A stretch of DNA of 64,000 nucleotides, taken from positions 1 to 64,000 of the forward strand of contig DUDT01000004.1 of assembly GCA_005110385.1 (NCBI GenBank), given 5' to 3'. Of the stretch, positions 28,304 to 40,300 are shown piece after piece. A program made the position numbers and the translations under genes. The notes beneath the pieces are model-generated. The model was not told the DNA's origin, did no database searches, and saw nothing but the letters and a program-made list of their open reading frames with translations. Every line of letters starts with the position of its first letter. Positions within the stretch are counted from its first letter, which is position 1. The DNA comes from Candidatus Melainabacteria bacterium (GTDB taxonomy: Bacteria; Cyanobacteriota; Vampirovibrionia; LMEP-6097).

Positions 28304-29485
28304 TTGTTCCCAGATCAAAATATAGATAATAATATAAAGCTAGGGCTAGAAAATACTAGAGAAGCCCTAGCTTTTCTTTTTAATCCTCAGGATTCTTTTT
28401 TTGCTATTCATATCGCTGGCACGAATGGAAAAGGCTCTGTATGCAGGTTTCTAGAACTTCTTTATCTTAAATTTACTAAACTGAAAATTGCTAAATATAC
28501 CAGCCCGCATTTAATTAGTCCTTGTGAGCGTTTTCATATTAATGGTGAAATGATTTCAGAGACAAGGTTTAATGATTTATGGTTTAAATTATTTCAAAGC
28601 ATAGATTCAGTTTTAGTGAGAGAAAATGTAGTAGATAAGCTTAGCGGCTTTGAGAAGATGACTATACTTGCCTTTCAGTATTTTAAAGAGGAGAATGTTG
28701 ATGTGGCTATTCTAGAAGTCGGTCTAGGTGGTAGGCTCGATGCGACTAATGTTATCTCTCCATCTAAAACCCTTGCGACTGCGATAACGAGTATAGGTAT
28801 GGATCATATGAATATCTTGGGGAATACCTTAGAAGAGATTCGTGCTGAGAAGGAAGGTATTATAAAGCCATCTGTGCCACATTTTGAGCTAGATGAAGAT
28901 GAGAGAAATCCAGAGCTCTTTCCTAATGATCCTTTTGGTGATAATTTAAATCTTGCACTTAGGATTTATGAGAGTGTTAATGACTTTAAAGTCGAAACTA
29001 AATTTAGATATGAATTTAGTGCTGATTTTAAAAAGAATTATCCTGGGCGTTTTGAGTTCGATCAAGAAAAAAATATTCTTATGGATGCCGCTCATAATGC
29101 GCCAGCCTCGCAGCAATTAAATAAATATATAAAATTATTAGTTGCCAATAATTTTTTTACTAGAAAAATATTTCTTTTAGCTTACCTGCAAGATAAAATT
29201 TATCAAGATTGCCTGCGGGAGCTGCTCTCGGAGATTTATAATCCAGAAAAAGATATTATTATTTTCACTAAAGTTAAGAATGAGAGGACTCAAAAAGCAG
29301 AACTTTTAAAAACTTTTATAGAAGAGAATTATGCTTTGACTGGTTTTTCACAAAACTTACATGCTTTTAATGAATCAGAAACTGCACTCAAGAAAGTTAA
29401 GGAACTTAAGGCTGATAAGGATTTACTGATAGTTAGTGGGTCTATTTATTTACTTGGTGAAGTTCGTAAGAATCTAACCTTATAG
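28304..29485 (+). CDS. folC: Folylpolyglutamate synthase / dihydrofolate synthase (short form)
   Basis: The Mur-ligase-type ATPase motif HIAGTNGKGSVCRFLELL (residues ~31-48) and the FolC signatures KYTSPHLISPCERFHING, LEVGLGGRLDATNVI and TSIGMDHMNILGNTLEEIRAEKEGIIKP are all clear, as is the C-terminal domain with DAAHNAPAS. The protein adds glutamate to (dihydro)folates. At 393 aa it is shorter than usual (about 420-440). The stretch between the central domain and the C-terminal domain, normally carrying a GxHQxxNAxxA motif, is compressed to a short acidic segment (FELDEDERNPELF). I take TTG 28304 as start because the homology begins right after it; an AGAAGCT or GAAGAG upstream is a weak ribosome binding site. 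Palindromic element B follows. Confidence 0.85.
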   Translation: MFPDQNIDNNIKLGLENTREALAFLFNPQDSFFAIHIAGTNGKGSVCRFLELLYLKFTKLKIAKYTSPHLISPCERFHINGEMISETRFNDLWFKLFQSIDSVLVRENVVDKLSGFEKMTILAFQYFKEENVDVAILEVGLGGRLDATNVISPSKTLATAITSIGMDHMNILGNTLEEIRAEKEGIIKPSVPHFELDEDERNPELFPNDPFGDNLNLALRIYESVNDFKVETKFRYEFSADFKKNYPGRFEFDQEKNILMDAAHNAPASQQLNKYIKLLVANNFFTRKIFLLAYLQDKIYQDCLRELLSEIYNPEKDIIIFTKVKNERTQKAELLKTFIEENYALTGFSQNLHAFNESETALKKVKELKADKDLLIVSGSIYLLGEVRKNLTL

Positions 29486-29508
29486 TTAGCTTTAACAGCA
29501 CTCTAGAA

Positions 29509-29571
29509 TAGAGACGCCTACACAACGAAGACGACGATGACGCAGAAATTATAGTCGTGCAGGGGTCTCTA
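29509..29571. repeat. Palindromic repeat element, copy B (minimal 63-nt form)
   Basis: TAGAGACGCCTACACAAC at the left pairs with GTCGTGCAGGGGTCTCTA at the right (15 of 18 positions). The centre is GAAGACGACGATGACGCAGA, matching copies A, C and D. It fills the convergent gap between folC and chrA and could also work as a bidirectional hairpin. Its right end supplies the TAG stop codon of chrA. Confidence 0.8.
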
Positions 29572-30804
29572 AGCCCAAAAGCTCTTTATAAAACCTATAG
29601 TCGCAGCGACTAAAATTAGCCATGCTGAATTAACTTTAAAACGCCATAAAATTCCTAGGCTTACCACGAAGATGCTGATAGCGAGTGTGTTTGTGAGCAT
29701 GGCACTCGCTAAATTAAAACACACCACTATCATTAAAGCTAGGGAAGCTACATTTACGCCATCTAGAAAAAAACTTAGAGATTTTGACTGACGCATCTGG
29801 CTTAGAAAGGGGGAGGTAATCGCTACATAAATAAAAGCTGGTAGAAAGACACCTAGGCTTGCGATTAAAGCACCAGGAACGCCAGCTAGTAAATAGCCGA
29901 TAAAGGTCGCAGCGGTAAAAACTGGTCCGGGCGTAAACTGACCGATGGCGATAGCATCGATTAACTGCGCTTGGCTAATCCACTGATAATTTATTACTAA
30001 ATCATTATAGAGAAAGGCGTAGAGTACGTAACCGCTGCCGAAGATAATCGCACTGATTTTAAAAAAGAATAGAAATATAGCGGGAAGATCACAGCTTACA
30101 GTGCAGTAACTGGCTTGAATAACTGGATCTAGCAGAAAGGAGCTTGGAGCGAAAGAGTTAAATTTGTCTCGGCTGAAAATTTTGGCTATTAGTTTTTTTA
30201 ACTTTATTAAAAAGTCGCTTAGTGTTTTTTTAATAAAAGTAGCTTGCAGAAATTGGAGTTCGGCTACACGCCCAAGATTGATAAACATTACTAAAACCCC
30301 AATTACTAAAATAACTGCAATTTCAGTAATTTTAAAAACACTAGCAAGGCAGGCTAGAAGCAGCATTAATAAAAGTAGTTTGTTTTTAACAGCTGTTTTA
30401 CTGAAACGGTATATCGCAAGTGAAATCACTGCCATAATGACGGGTTTTATCCAGAATAGAATATTTTCTGTTGCAGGCAGCATGCCGTATTTGACATAAG
30501 CCATCGCAACACTAGTCACGATCATGATAGTAGGGGTAATAAAAGAAAGCCCAGCCGCGAAAAAGCCTTGCCAGCTAGCTAGGCTATAACCTATATGCAG
30601 TGCTGTTTCCGTAGAGTTAGGTCCAGGGATGAGGTTTGCGGCACTTATTATATCTAAAAATTCTTCATGGCTAATCCACTTATGCTTTTTAACCACTTCT
30701 TCTTCCATCATAGCTAGGTGAGCGGCGTGACCACCAAAGGCGGTGAAGCTGATTTTTAAGAAGACTAAAATGATAGAGCTTAGAGAAACGTTTCTGGTGG
30801 ACAT
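29569..30804 (-). CDS. chrA: Chromate transporter ChrA (two-domain)
   Basis: This 411-aa membrane protein has two homologous halves, as in long-chain CHR family members. The N-terminal half has FTAFGGHAAHLAMMEEEVVKKH and DIISAANLIPGPNSTETALHIGY; the C-terminal half has ISAIIFGSGYVLYAFL and AIAIGQFTPGPVFTAATFIGYL. The family exports chromate, probably driven by the membrane potential and in competition with sulfate; some members may carry other anions. About 10-12 transmembrane segments are visible. A soluble-looking loop (about residues 185-225) separates the halves. It directly abuts kup, whose stop precedes the start codon by one base, so the two are likely co-transcribed from the kup promoter. 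The stop codon TAG belongs to element B. Confidence 0.9.
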   Translation of the reverse strand: MSTRNVSLSSIILVFLKISFTAFGGHAAHLAMMEEEVVKKHKWISHEEFLDIISAANLIPGPNSTETALHIGYSLASWQGFFAAGLSFITPTIMIVTSVAMAYVKYGMLPATENILFWIKPVIMAVISLAIYRFSKTAVKNKLLLLMLLLACLASVFKITEIAVILVIGVLVMFINLGRVAELQFLQATFIKKTLSDFLIKLKKLIAKIFSRDKFNSFAPSSFLLDPVIQASYCTVSCDLPAIFLFFFKISAIIFGSGYVLYAFLYNDLVINYQWISQAQLIDAIAIGQFTPGPVFTAATFIGYLLAGVPGALIASLGVFLPAFIYVAITSPFLSQMRQSKSLSFFLDGVNVASLALMIVVCFNLASAMLTNTLAISIFVVSLGILWRFKVNSAWLILVAATIGFIKSFWA

Positions 30805-32616
30805 TTATATCTCAACCCTAGTAATAATGCCATGTAATTTATTAGAAGGCAGAGAGTAGAATTGGACAAAAGAAGGAGTAATCTTTTTTATAAAAGCAAA
30901 TACTTTCCAGATAGGATTATCCGTAAAAATATCTTCTAGACCATAAAAAATAACATTCTCTTCTATGCCAGCTTCCCTGAGAATGGTTTCCATATCTATA
31001 ACTTCCATGTAGCCGATTTGAATTTCTAAGACTTGAAGACCTTCTGTTATGGTCTCAGTTAATTGCGCTTTCACCCCGAAAGCTTCATCTAGAATGGTCG
31101 CTGAAACCAAAATATTATTCTGATAAATAATTTTATTACAGAACATAGTATTAGTAATATAAGGAGGGATATTTTTAGAATCACGAATTAGATATAAAGC
31201 AGTCCCTCTGATTCTATAAAATTCGTTATAGGAAGGAATATATTCTTCTAAGAATTTTTCTACTGGAATGGGTTTAAGGGCCTGGTAAAGTCTTTTTTGA
31301 CCATTCGTGTAAATAAGAATAATCGCAAGGGGGAGAGAGGCGATTATTAGTGACCAGTAGCCTCCATGAGGGATTTTAAACATATTAGAGATAAGAAATA
31401 CGATATCAATTAAAGTAATGAAGCCCGCTATGCACATTCTGCTGATATTTTTTCTAAGAAAAAATATCCAAGTCATCATTATCCCAGTGATAGTCATAGT
31501 TCCAGTAACAGCGAGGCCATAAGCGGAGGCTAAATTACTAGATTCTTTAAACACAAACATCGCTGTAAGAACGAAGATTAGTAAGAACCAATTCACTGTT
31601 CCAATATATATCTGCGTCCTAAACTCAGTTGAGGTGTAATGTACCCTGAACATGGGCATGATTTTGGTAGTTATCCCCTGATAGACGACTGAAAACATGC
31701 CGCTGATCATCGCCTGAGAGGCAATTATAGAAGCCATAACACTTAGTGCGAGAAAGGGAATATATAGAATATGGGCTTCGCTATTTATCATCTCGAATAA
31801 AATATTTTTAGTATCTGGGTTTAACGCTAAAAAAGCACCCTGCCCGAGATAGTTTATAAACAGTGCGAAAAAAACTAATGACCAAGCTTTAATGATAGGC
31901 CAGCGTCCAAGATGCCCCATATCTGCATATAAGGCTTCTCCACCAGTAGCGCATAGAATAACTTCTGATAAGATGATAAATCCTGCAAAGCCGTTAGTGA
32001 TAAGGAATTTGGCTGCGTAATATGGATTAATTGCTTTTATGATTTCAGGGAAGCTGAATATGGAGACGATACCAGATATAGTAAGTGCAATAAACCAGAG
32101 AGCCATAATCGGACCGAAAAAACTAGTAACTTTTTCTGTGCCTTTATTTTGGATGTAGAAAAGACCTATCGCAATTAAGCTTGCTATTAAAATAAGGCTA
32201 GATTGACTAATATTAGTAAGACTCGGAATTAGCCTAATACCTTCTACTGCGGAGAGAATACTTATGGCTGGGGTAATGACTCCATCACCGATTAGTAAAG
32301 AAACTCCTATAAAAGTTAATACCGCAATAACAGTAACTCTTCTACCAGATTTTAAAAATGGTACTAATATTTCTCGAAGAACTATAGTTCCACCTTCGCC
32401 TCCTTTACCAAGGCTCATAGCGAGCCAAGCATATTCGATAGTTACTAGTATGGTCATAGTCCAGAATACCAATGAAACTACTCCCATAATATTTTCTAAA
32501 GTTGGCTGAAGTGTCAGAAATATTACAGTTAAGGTATATATTGGGCTGGTACCGATATCACCAAAAACTAATCCTAGGGATTTTATGATTTTACTTAGAT
32601 CGTTTTTTGCGTGCAT
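30805..32616 (-). CDS. kup: KUP-type potassium uptake protein
   Basis: This 603-aa protein matches KUP/HAK/KT transporters. It has about 12 transmembrane helices in the first ~430 residues and signatures such as LGLVFGDIGTSPIYTL near the start, GEGGTIVLREILVP, LLIGDGVITPAISILSAVEG and GTVNWFLLIFVLTAMFVF. The C-terminal ~150 residues are a cytoplasmic domain. The protein takes up K+ with protons. A well-formed promoter (TTGACT, 17 nt, TATAAA) lies 24-52 nt upstream. chrA follows without a gap. Length is a little under E. coli Kup (622 aa). Confidence 0.94.
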   Translation of the reverse strand: MHAKNDLSKIIKSLGLVFGDIGTSPIYTLTVIFLTLQPTLENIMGVVSLVFWTMTILVTIEYAWLAMSLGKGGEGGTIVLREILVPFLKSGRRVTVIAVLTFIGVSLLIGDGVITPAISILSAVEGIRLIPSLTNISQSSLILIASLIAIGLFYIQNKGTEKVTSFFGPIMALWFIALTISGIVSIFSFPEIIKAINPYYAAKFLITNGFAGFIILSEVILCATGGEALYADMGHLGRWPIIKAWSLVFFALFINYLGQGAFLALNPDTKNILFEMINSEAHILYIPFLALSVMASIIASQAMISGMFSVVYQGITTKIMPMFRVHYTSTEFRTQIYIGTVNWFLLIFVLTAMFVFKESSNLASAYGLAVTGTMTITGIMMTWIFFLRKNISRMCIAGFITLIDIVFLISNMFKIPHGGYWSLIIASLPLAIILIYTNGQKRLYQALKPIPVEKFLEEYIPSYNEFYRIRGTALYLIRDSKNIPPYITNTMFCNKIIYQNNILVSATILDEAFGVKAQLTETITEGLQVLEIQIGYMEVIDMETILREAGIEENVIFYGLEDIFTDNPIWKVFAFIKKITPSFVQFYSLPSNKLHGIITRVEI

Positions 32617-32639
32617 TCAGGTTAATCAGAAAATTTAAT

Positions 32640-32668
32640 TTTATAAATACTAAATCGATTTTAGTCAA
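32640..32668 (-). promoter_or_regulatory. Sigma70-type promoter for kup-chrA
   Basis: On the minus strand TTGACT (32668-32663) and TATAAA (32645-32640) are 17 nt apart, and the kup start codon lies about 24 nt beyond the -10 box. This is the best -35/-10 pair noticed in the window. Confidence 0.6.
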
Positions 32669-32687
32669 ACAACATTATACAATGTGC

Positions 32688-35166
<2,479 letters not shown>

Positions 35167-35232
35167 GAATTAAAATCATACCTGAAAAAGCTCAAGCTTA
35201 GTTAAGGTAAAACTGCATCCCAACAAGTATAA

Positions 35233-36855
35233 TTGAATTTTATGGAGGCAAAACCTAAAAAACTCCCATTAAGTTTACAGTCTTTCGAGCAGTTAGTTAC
35301 GGAGGGTGCTATTTATGTGGATAAAACTAAGTACATCTATGAACTGCTTAAGCTGGGTTTTGGATCATACTTTCTTAGTAGACCTCGCAGATTTGGAAAA
35401 TCTCTCCTAGTCTCTACATTAGAAGCGATATTTAGAAATAAAAAAGAACTCTTTAAAGATCTTTGGATCTATGACTCAGATTATGTGTGGCAAGAGTTCC
35501 CTGTAATTAAGTTTGATATGTCAGCAATTAACAAAGATACAGCAGAACAGCTGAAAATTGGCTTGGTGAATGCTGTTGCAGAAAATGCTAAAAGCTATGA
35601 TTTAGATTTGGAAATATTTACACCAGAACTAATGTTTAAAAACTTAATTCTAGAGCTGAAAAAAAAATATAATAGTCAAGTAATAATTTTAATTGATGAG
35701 TATGACTCCCCGATTATTAAACATATAAATAATCCTGTTATTGCAGATCAAAACAGATCAATTCTACATGATTTCTATAGCATCATAAAATCAGAAGGTG
35801 CTAATCTTAGGTTCGTCTTCCTGACTGGTGTAAGTAAATTCGCTAAAACTTCTATATTCTCTGGTTTAAATAACTTAATTAATATTTCAATGCAAGAGAA
35901 ATATAGTGCATTACTCGGTCTTACGCAAGAAGAGTTAGAAAAATATTTTCCTGAACATATAAATTCTGTAGCAGAAAAGCACTCATTAAGCCTGAAAGAG
36001 ACTTTAGAAAAAATAAAATTTTGGTATAACGGATACAGGTTTTCCGAATCTAAGATTAAAGTCTATAACCCATTCTCAACTTTATCTTTACTGGAAGCTG
36101 AAAAATTTACTAACTACTGGTTTGAAACTGGTACACCGACTTATTTAATTGAGCTGATTAAAAAAGATAAACCCGATATTAGTGAGTATGAGACTGAAAT
36201 ATTTCTTACTCGTGAAGATCTGAGTAGCTATGATATAGCATCCATTCCTTTAGCTCCAGTACTCTTTGATACAGGCTACCTCACGATTAAAGGCTATGAA
36301 ACTAAATATGATACTGATGTATATAGCTTAGGTTACCCTAATTTTGAAGTGAAAAGCTCTTTTATTAAAATACTACTTAAAGATTTTACTCTACCGCCCA
36401 ATGAAGTCGAAAGTTATATATCTAAAATCGAGAAATGCATCAAAGCTGCTGATATAGAGGCGTTTATTGCGTTATTAAAGTCATTTTTTGCTGCGATTCC
36501 TTACGAATTAATTCCAAAGAAAGATCTGAATGAAAAATACTTTCAACTTATCTTTTATCTTTTAATGCGTGTAAGCTCATTTAGGGTTAATGCTGAAGAA
36601 AGAACCAATACTGGACGTATAGATTTAGTTTTAGAAACTAATACTGATATTTATCTATTTGAACTTAAAGTAGATGCTTCAGCAGAAGCTGCTTTAAGGC
36701 AGATTAAAGAAAAAAGATATTATGAAAAATATTTATATACTGCTTCTAATAAAGTAAGCGGAAATTCTACGACTGCTAAAATAGTTCATCTTGTAGGAAT
36801 TAATCTGTCACTGATCGAGAGGAATATCACAGAGTGGCTGATAGAAAGAGTTTAG
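35233..36855 (+). CDS. AAA-ATPase-like / PD-(D/E)XK nuclease family protein (DUF1703 type)
   Basis: The 540-aa protein has the two-part layout of this family. The N-terminal AAA-ATPase-like domain starts with LPLSLQSFEQLVTEGAIYVDKT and has a Walker-A-like RPRRFGKSLLVSTLEAIF, a Walker B IILIDEYDSPI and a FLTGVSKFAKTSIFSGLNN sensor region. The C-terminal part (about residues 450-510) holds a PD-(D/E)XK nuclease-like core, TGRIDLVLETNTDIYLFELKVD, with D and ExK. The family is common and often multi-copy in anaerobes and gut bacteria; its function is not established, though DNA binding or mobility/defence roles have been proposed. It lies between dam and the CRISPR array, which may be a small defence cluster. 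AGG-like GGAGG occurs inside codons 2-3 (ATGGAGGC), so an upstream ribosome binding site is missing. Confidence 0.85.
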   Translation: MNFMEAKPKKLPLSLQSFEQLVTEGAIYVDKTKYIYELLKLGFGSYFLSRPRRFGKSLLVSTLEAIFRNKKELFKDLWIYDSDYVWQEFPVIKFDMSAINKDTAEQLKIGLVNAVAENAKSYDLDLEIFTPELMFKNLILELKKKYNSQVIILIDEYDSPIIKHINNPVIADQNRSILHDFYSIIKSEGANLRFVFLTGVSKFAKTSIFSGLNNLINISMQEKYSALLGLTQEELEKYFPEHINSVAEKHSLSLKETLEKIKFWYNGYRFSESKIKVYNPFSTLSLLEAEKFTNYWFETGTPTYLIELIKKDKPDISEYETEIFLTREDLSSYDIASIPLAPVLFDTGYLTIKGYETKYDTDVYSLGYPNFEVKSSFIKILLKDFTLPPNEVESYISKIEKCIKAADIEAFIALLKSFFAAIPYELIPKKDLNEKYFQLIFYLLMRVSSFRVNAEERTNTGRIDLVLETNTDIYLFELKVDASAEAALRQIKEKRYYEKYLYTASNKVSGNSTTAKIVHLVGINLSLIERNITEWLIERV

Positions 36856-36894
36856 AAAAATGCTAACTCCCACGCCATTAAATTGTTTTTGTGG

Positions 36895-37059
36895 CTATGG
36901 TAATATAGCATTCCATAAATTTTTCAGAAAAGAATCTTTGGGATTTAATCTGCCAGCCTTCTTCTTATCTAGGTAAGGGATGTAGAAAACAGTGAAAGTG
37001 AATAATAATAAGCAACTCAGTGCTATAAAAGATTGAGTGAGTTCGTGAAGAAAATCCAT
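36895..37059 (-). CDS. Small single-pass membrane protein (54 aa)
   Basis: ATG 37059 to TAG 36895 encodes MDFLHELTQS followed by a hydrophobic helix (FIALSCLLLFTFTVFYIPYL) and a basic tail with KKKAGRLNPKDS. AAGGA lies 12 nt before the start. The helix-then-lysine layout looks like a genuine small inner-membrane protein. It fills the gap between the DUF1703-type gene (opposite strand) and the distal end of the CRISPR array. No family was recognised. Confidence 0.5.
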   Translation of the reverse strand: MDFLHELTQSFIALSCLLLFTFTVFYIPYLDKKKAGRLNPKDSFLKNLWNAILP

Positions 37060-37238
37060 ATTTGTTTTAATCCTTAATTTCTAACCAATATTTATCAAGT
37101 ATATGCATCTCACGATAGATACATTGTACGCCTAATAAGGCTAAAGGTAAACTGATGGTAAAAAGCCTGATACTTTAATGATTCTTGATTAAGTCTCATA
37201 ATATAGAATAGCTTCGCAAAATTTATGTTAAAAAGCAG

Positions 37239-37255
37239 GGGGTCATTTTTCCTCA
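37239..37255. repeat. 17-nt inverted repeat, left member
   Basis: GGGGTCATTTTTCCTCA here is the exact reverse complement of 56036-56052. The two copies bracket the CRISPR-Cas locus, the WYL regulator and leuS. It may be a remnant end of an insertion element, or coincidence in AT-rich DNA. Confidence 0.35.
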
Positions 37256-37320
37256 GGATTATTTGTGGTTTTAATGCTTTTAATAAATATTGGAATGTTG
37301 GATTGAAATGGTTTAAAGGA

Positions 37321-40300
37321 GCTTCCGTCCCCATACGGGGTTTTAATGATTTTAATAAAATACACCTCCACGGAACACATTTATCTTTAGCAGTTTCCGT
37401 CCCCATGCGGGGTTTTAATGATTTTAATCAAGTCGATAAACTGCTTAAAAAAAATTCGCTCTCTGTGTTTCCGTCCCCATGCGGGGTTTTAATGATTTTA
37501 ATTAGTGATAGTGAATATTTAATAGTTGATTTTAACGTGTTTCCGTCCCCATGCGGGGTTTTAATGATTTTAATGACTGAGGCTAAATCTCGAATGGTTA
37601 AGCATTTAGAGTTTCCGTCCCCATGCGGGGTTTTAATGATTTTAATTAAGTTAAGTTTTTACAATAAGCAAATAACAACGCGTTTCCGTCCCCATGCGGG
37701 GTTTTAATGATTTTAATGAAATGATAGCTTACATAGCGGCTACTAACCGAGAGTTTCCGTCCCCATGCGGGGTTTTAATGATTTTAATGATGATCATCTA
37801 AGATACGTTAATAACTGGAATGGCACGTTTCCGTCCCCATGCGGGGTTTTAATGATTTTAATTTACTAAAAACTTTAAAAGTTAATAAATTATTAGAGTT
37901 TCCGTCCCCATGCGGGGTTTTAATGATTTTAATATTATTCTTCGTTGATGATCAAGGAAGTGATCAAACAAGTTTCCGTCCCCATGCGGGGTTTTAATGA
38001 TTTTAATTGATTGAAGGCTTAGATAATGTTCGTAATATAGCGTTTCCGTCCCCATGCGGGGTTTTAATGATTTTAATAGGTAATAGATAATGACTAATCA
38101 AGAAATAAATTGTTTCCGTCCCCATGCGGGGTTTTAATGATTTTAATAATCGGAGAAAAATCAAATGAAAAAATTAAATCTAGTTTCCGTCCCCATGCGG
38201 GGTTTTAATGATTTTAATGCAATTTGCACGTTTTGTTTAGGGGGATAAGCTTCACTTGTTTCCGTCCCCATGCGGGGTTTTAATGATTTTAATAAAGATA
38301 ATGGCTTGGAGTATTACCACGCTAAAGCTGGGTTTCCGTCCCCATGCGGGGTTTTAATGATTTTAATTAATAATAGTTTAATATTCTCTGCTAAATGCGG
38401 GTTTCCGTCCCCATGCGGGGTTTTAATGATTTTAATCAAGATAAGAAATTATTAAAGGACGCCTATTTGAATGTTTCCGTCCCCATGCGGGGTTTTAATG
38501 ATTTTAATAGGTAAACTGCTTAAGGAATAAATAAATTATGACAGGTTTCCGTCCCCATGCGGGGTTTTAATGATTTTAATTGCAGCAGTTCTGCCATTAA
38601 AAAAATATTAGAACTGTTTCCGTCCCCATGCGGGGTTTTAATGATTTTAATTATCCAAGTATTCGAGAATCTCGAATAGTTCAGCTAGTTTCCGTCCCCA
38701 TGCGGGGTTTTAATGATTTTAATCTAGCGAGATGCGTGAAATATTACGCTAAAACTATCAGGTTTCCGTCCCCATGCGGGGTTTTAATGATTTTAATTTA
38801 AAAAACTCTTAGCCTTAAAGCCTTGCATTGTCCGGTTTCCGTCCCCATGCGGGGTTTTAATGATTTTAATTTACACGTACAATTGTGTAAACAAAAAAAA
38901 GAAAGAGTTTCCGTCCCCATGCGGGGTTTTAATGATTTTAATTTATCTAGGAATTTAATAAATCAATTAATCGACCGTTTCCGTCCCCATGCGGGGTTTT
39001 AATGATTTTAATTTAACTATTACAAAGAGTTAAGAAATGCAATTACTGTTTCCGTCCCCATGCGGGGTTTTAATGATTTTAATCAGAGTAAAAGGGGTCA
39101 TTATGGCTCAATCAAATAAGTTTCCGTCCCCATGCGGGGTTTTAATGATTTTAATTCGCAATATGCGAACTGTATCAAGAAATTATCAAATGTTTCCGTC
39201 CCCATGCGGGGTTTTAATGATTTTAATTAATTTACAGAAAATAAGCGGGAGAGAAAAATAAGTTTCCGTCCCCATGCGGGGTTTTAATGATTTTAATACA
39301 CGGATACCGCACTTAATAGCATACCATTCTAACTGTTTCCGTCCCCATGCGGGGTTTTAATGATTTTAATTTACTAGAAATAAATAATAAAGAGTTTTAT
39401 CTTGTTTCCGTCCCCATGCGGGGTTTTAATGATTTTAATAAGTAATGATATGTACTAAAGGGAAAACTTACTGTTTCCGTCCCCATGCGGGGTTTTAATG
39501 ATTTTAATAGTAAATAATTATGAAAATAACAATAGAATGTACTATGTTTCCGTCCCCATGCGGGGTTTTAATGATTTTAATTAGTGATATATTAATACTA
39601 ACTTGTTATTATGAGGGTGTTTCCGTCCCCATGCGGGGTTTTAATGATTTTAATCCGTAACTTTTTAGAAAATCTAGTATGGGATAAGTTTCCGTCCCCA
39701 TGCGGGGTTTTAATGATTTTAATAATACACGCCTTACCTATAGAAGGTTTAAAGCCTTAGTTTCCGTCCCCATGCGGGGTTTTAATGATTTTAATATAAA
39801 ATATCCTTAGAGGAATTTAAGGATATGGACTTGTTTCCGTCCCCATGCGGGGTTTTAATGATTTTAATAATACTTTCGGTGTAGCAAAGAAGCTAGGTAC
39901 TTTCCGTTTCCGTCCCCATGCGGGGTTTTAATGATTTTAATATCTAGAAATTATTTTAGATAGTGATAAAGAATATCTAGTTTCCGTCCCCATGCGGGGT
40001 TTTAATGATTTTAATACAAAAAGGAAAAAATCAAATGGAAAATTTATTAGCAGGTTTCCGTCCCCATGCGGGGTTTTAATGATTTTAATAAAAGAAAATG
40101 GAAAATAAAAAAATATACATAGGGTTTCCGTCCCCATGCGGGGTTTTAATGATTTTAATACGACAGCGTTATCACTTATACTTGGGCTGGGCATAGTTTC
40201 CGTCCCCATGCGGGGTTTTAATGATTTTAATAGAAAGAAATGACAAAATTAAAAACTTTACTAAATGTTTCCGTCCCCATGCGGGGTTTTAATGATTTTA

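Noticed and set aside
28880-28920. Acidic segment DEDERNPE in folC as a further palindromic-element insertion
   Set aside because: DNA matches the element core at only about 16 of 23 positions, there are no recognisable ends, and FolC is shorter, not longer, than usual.
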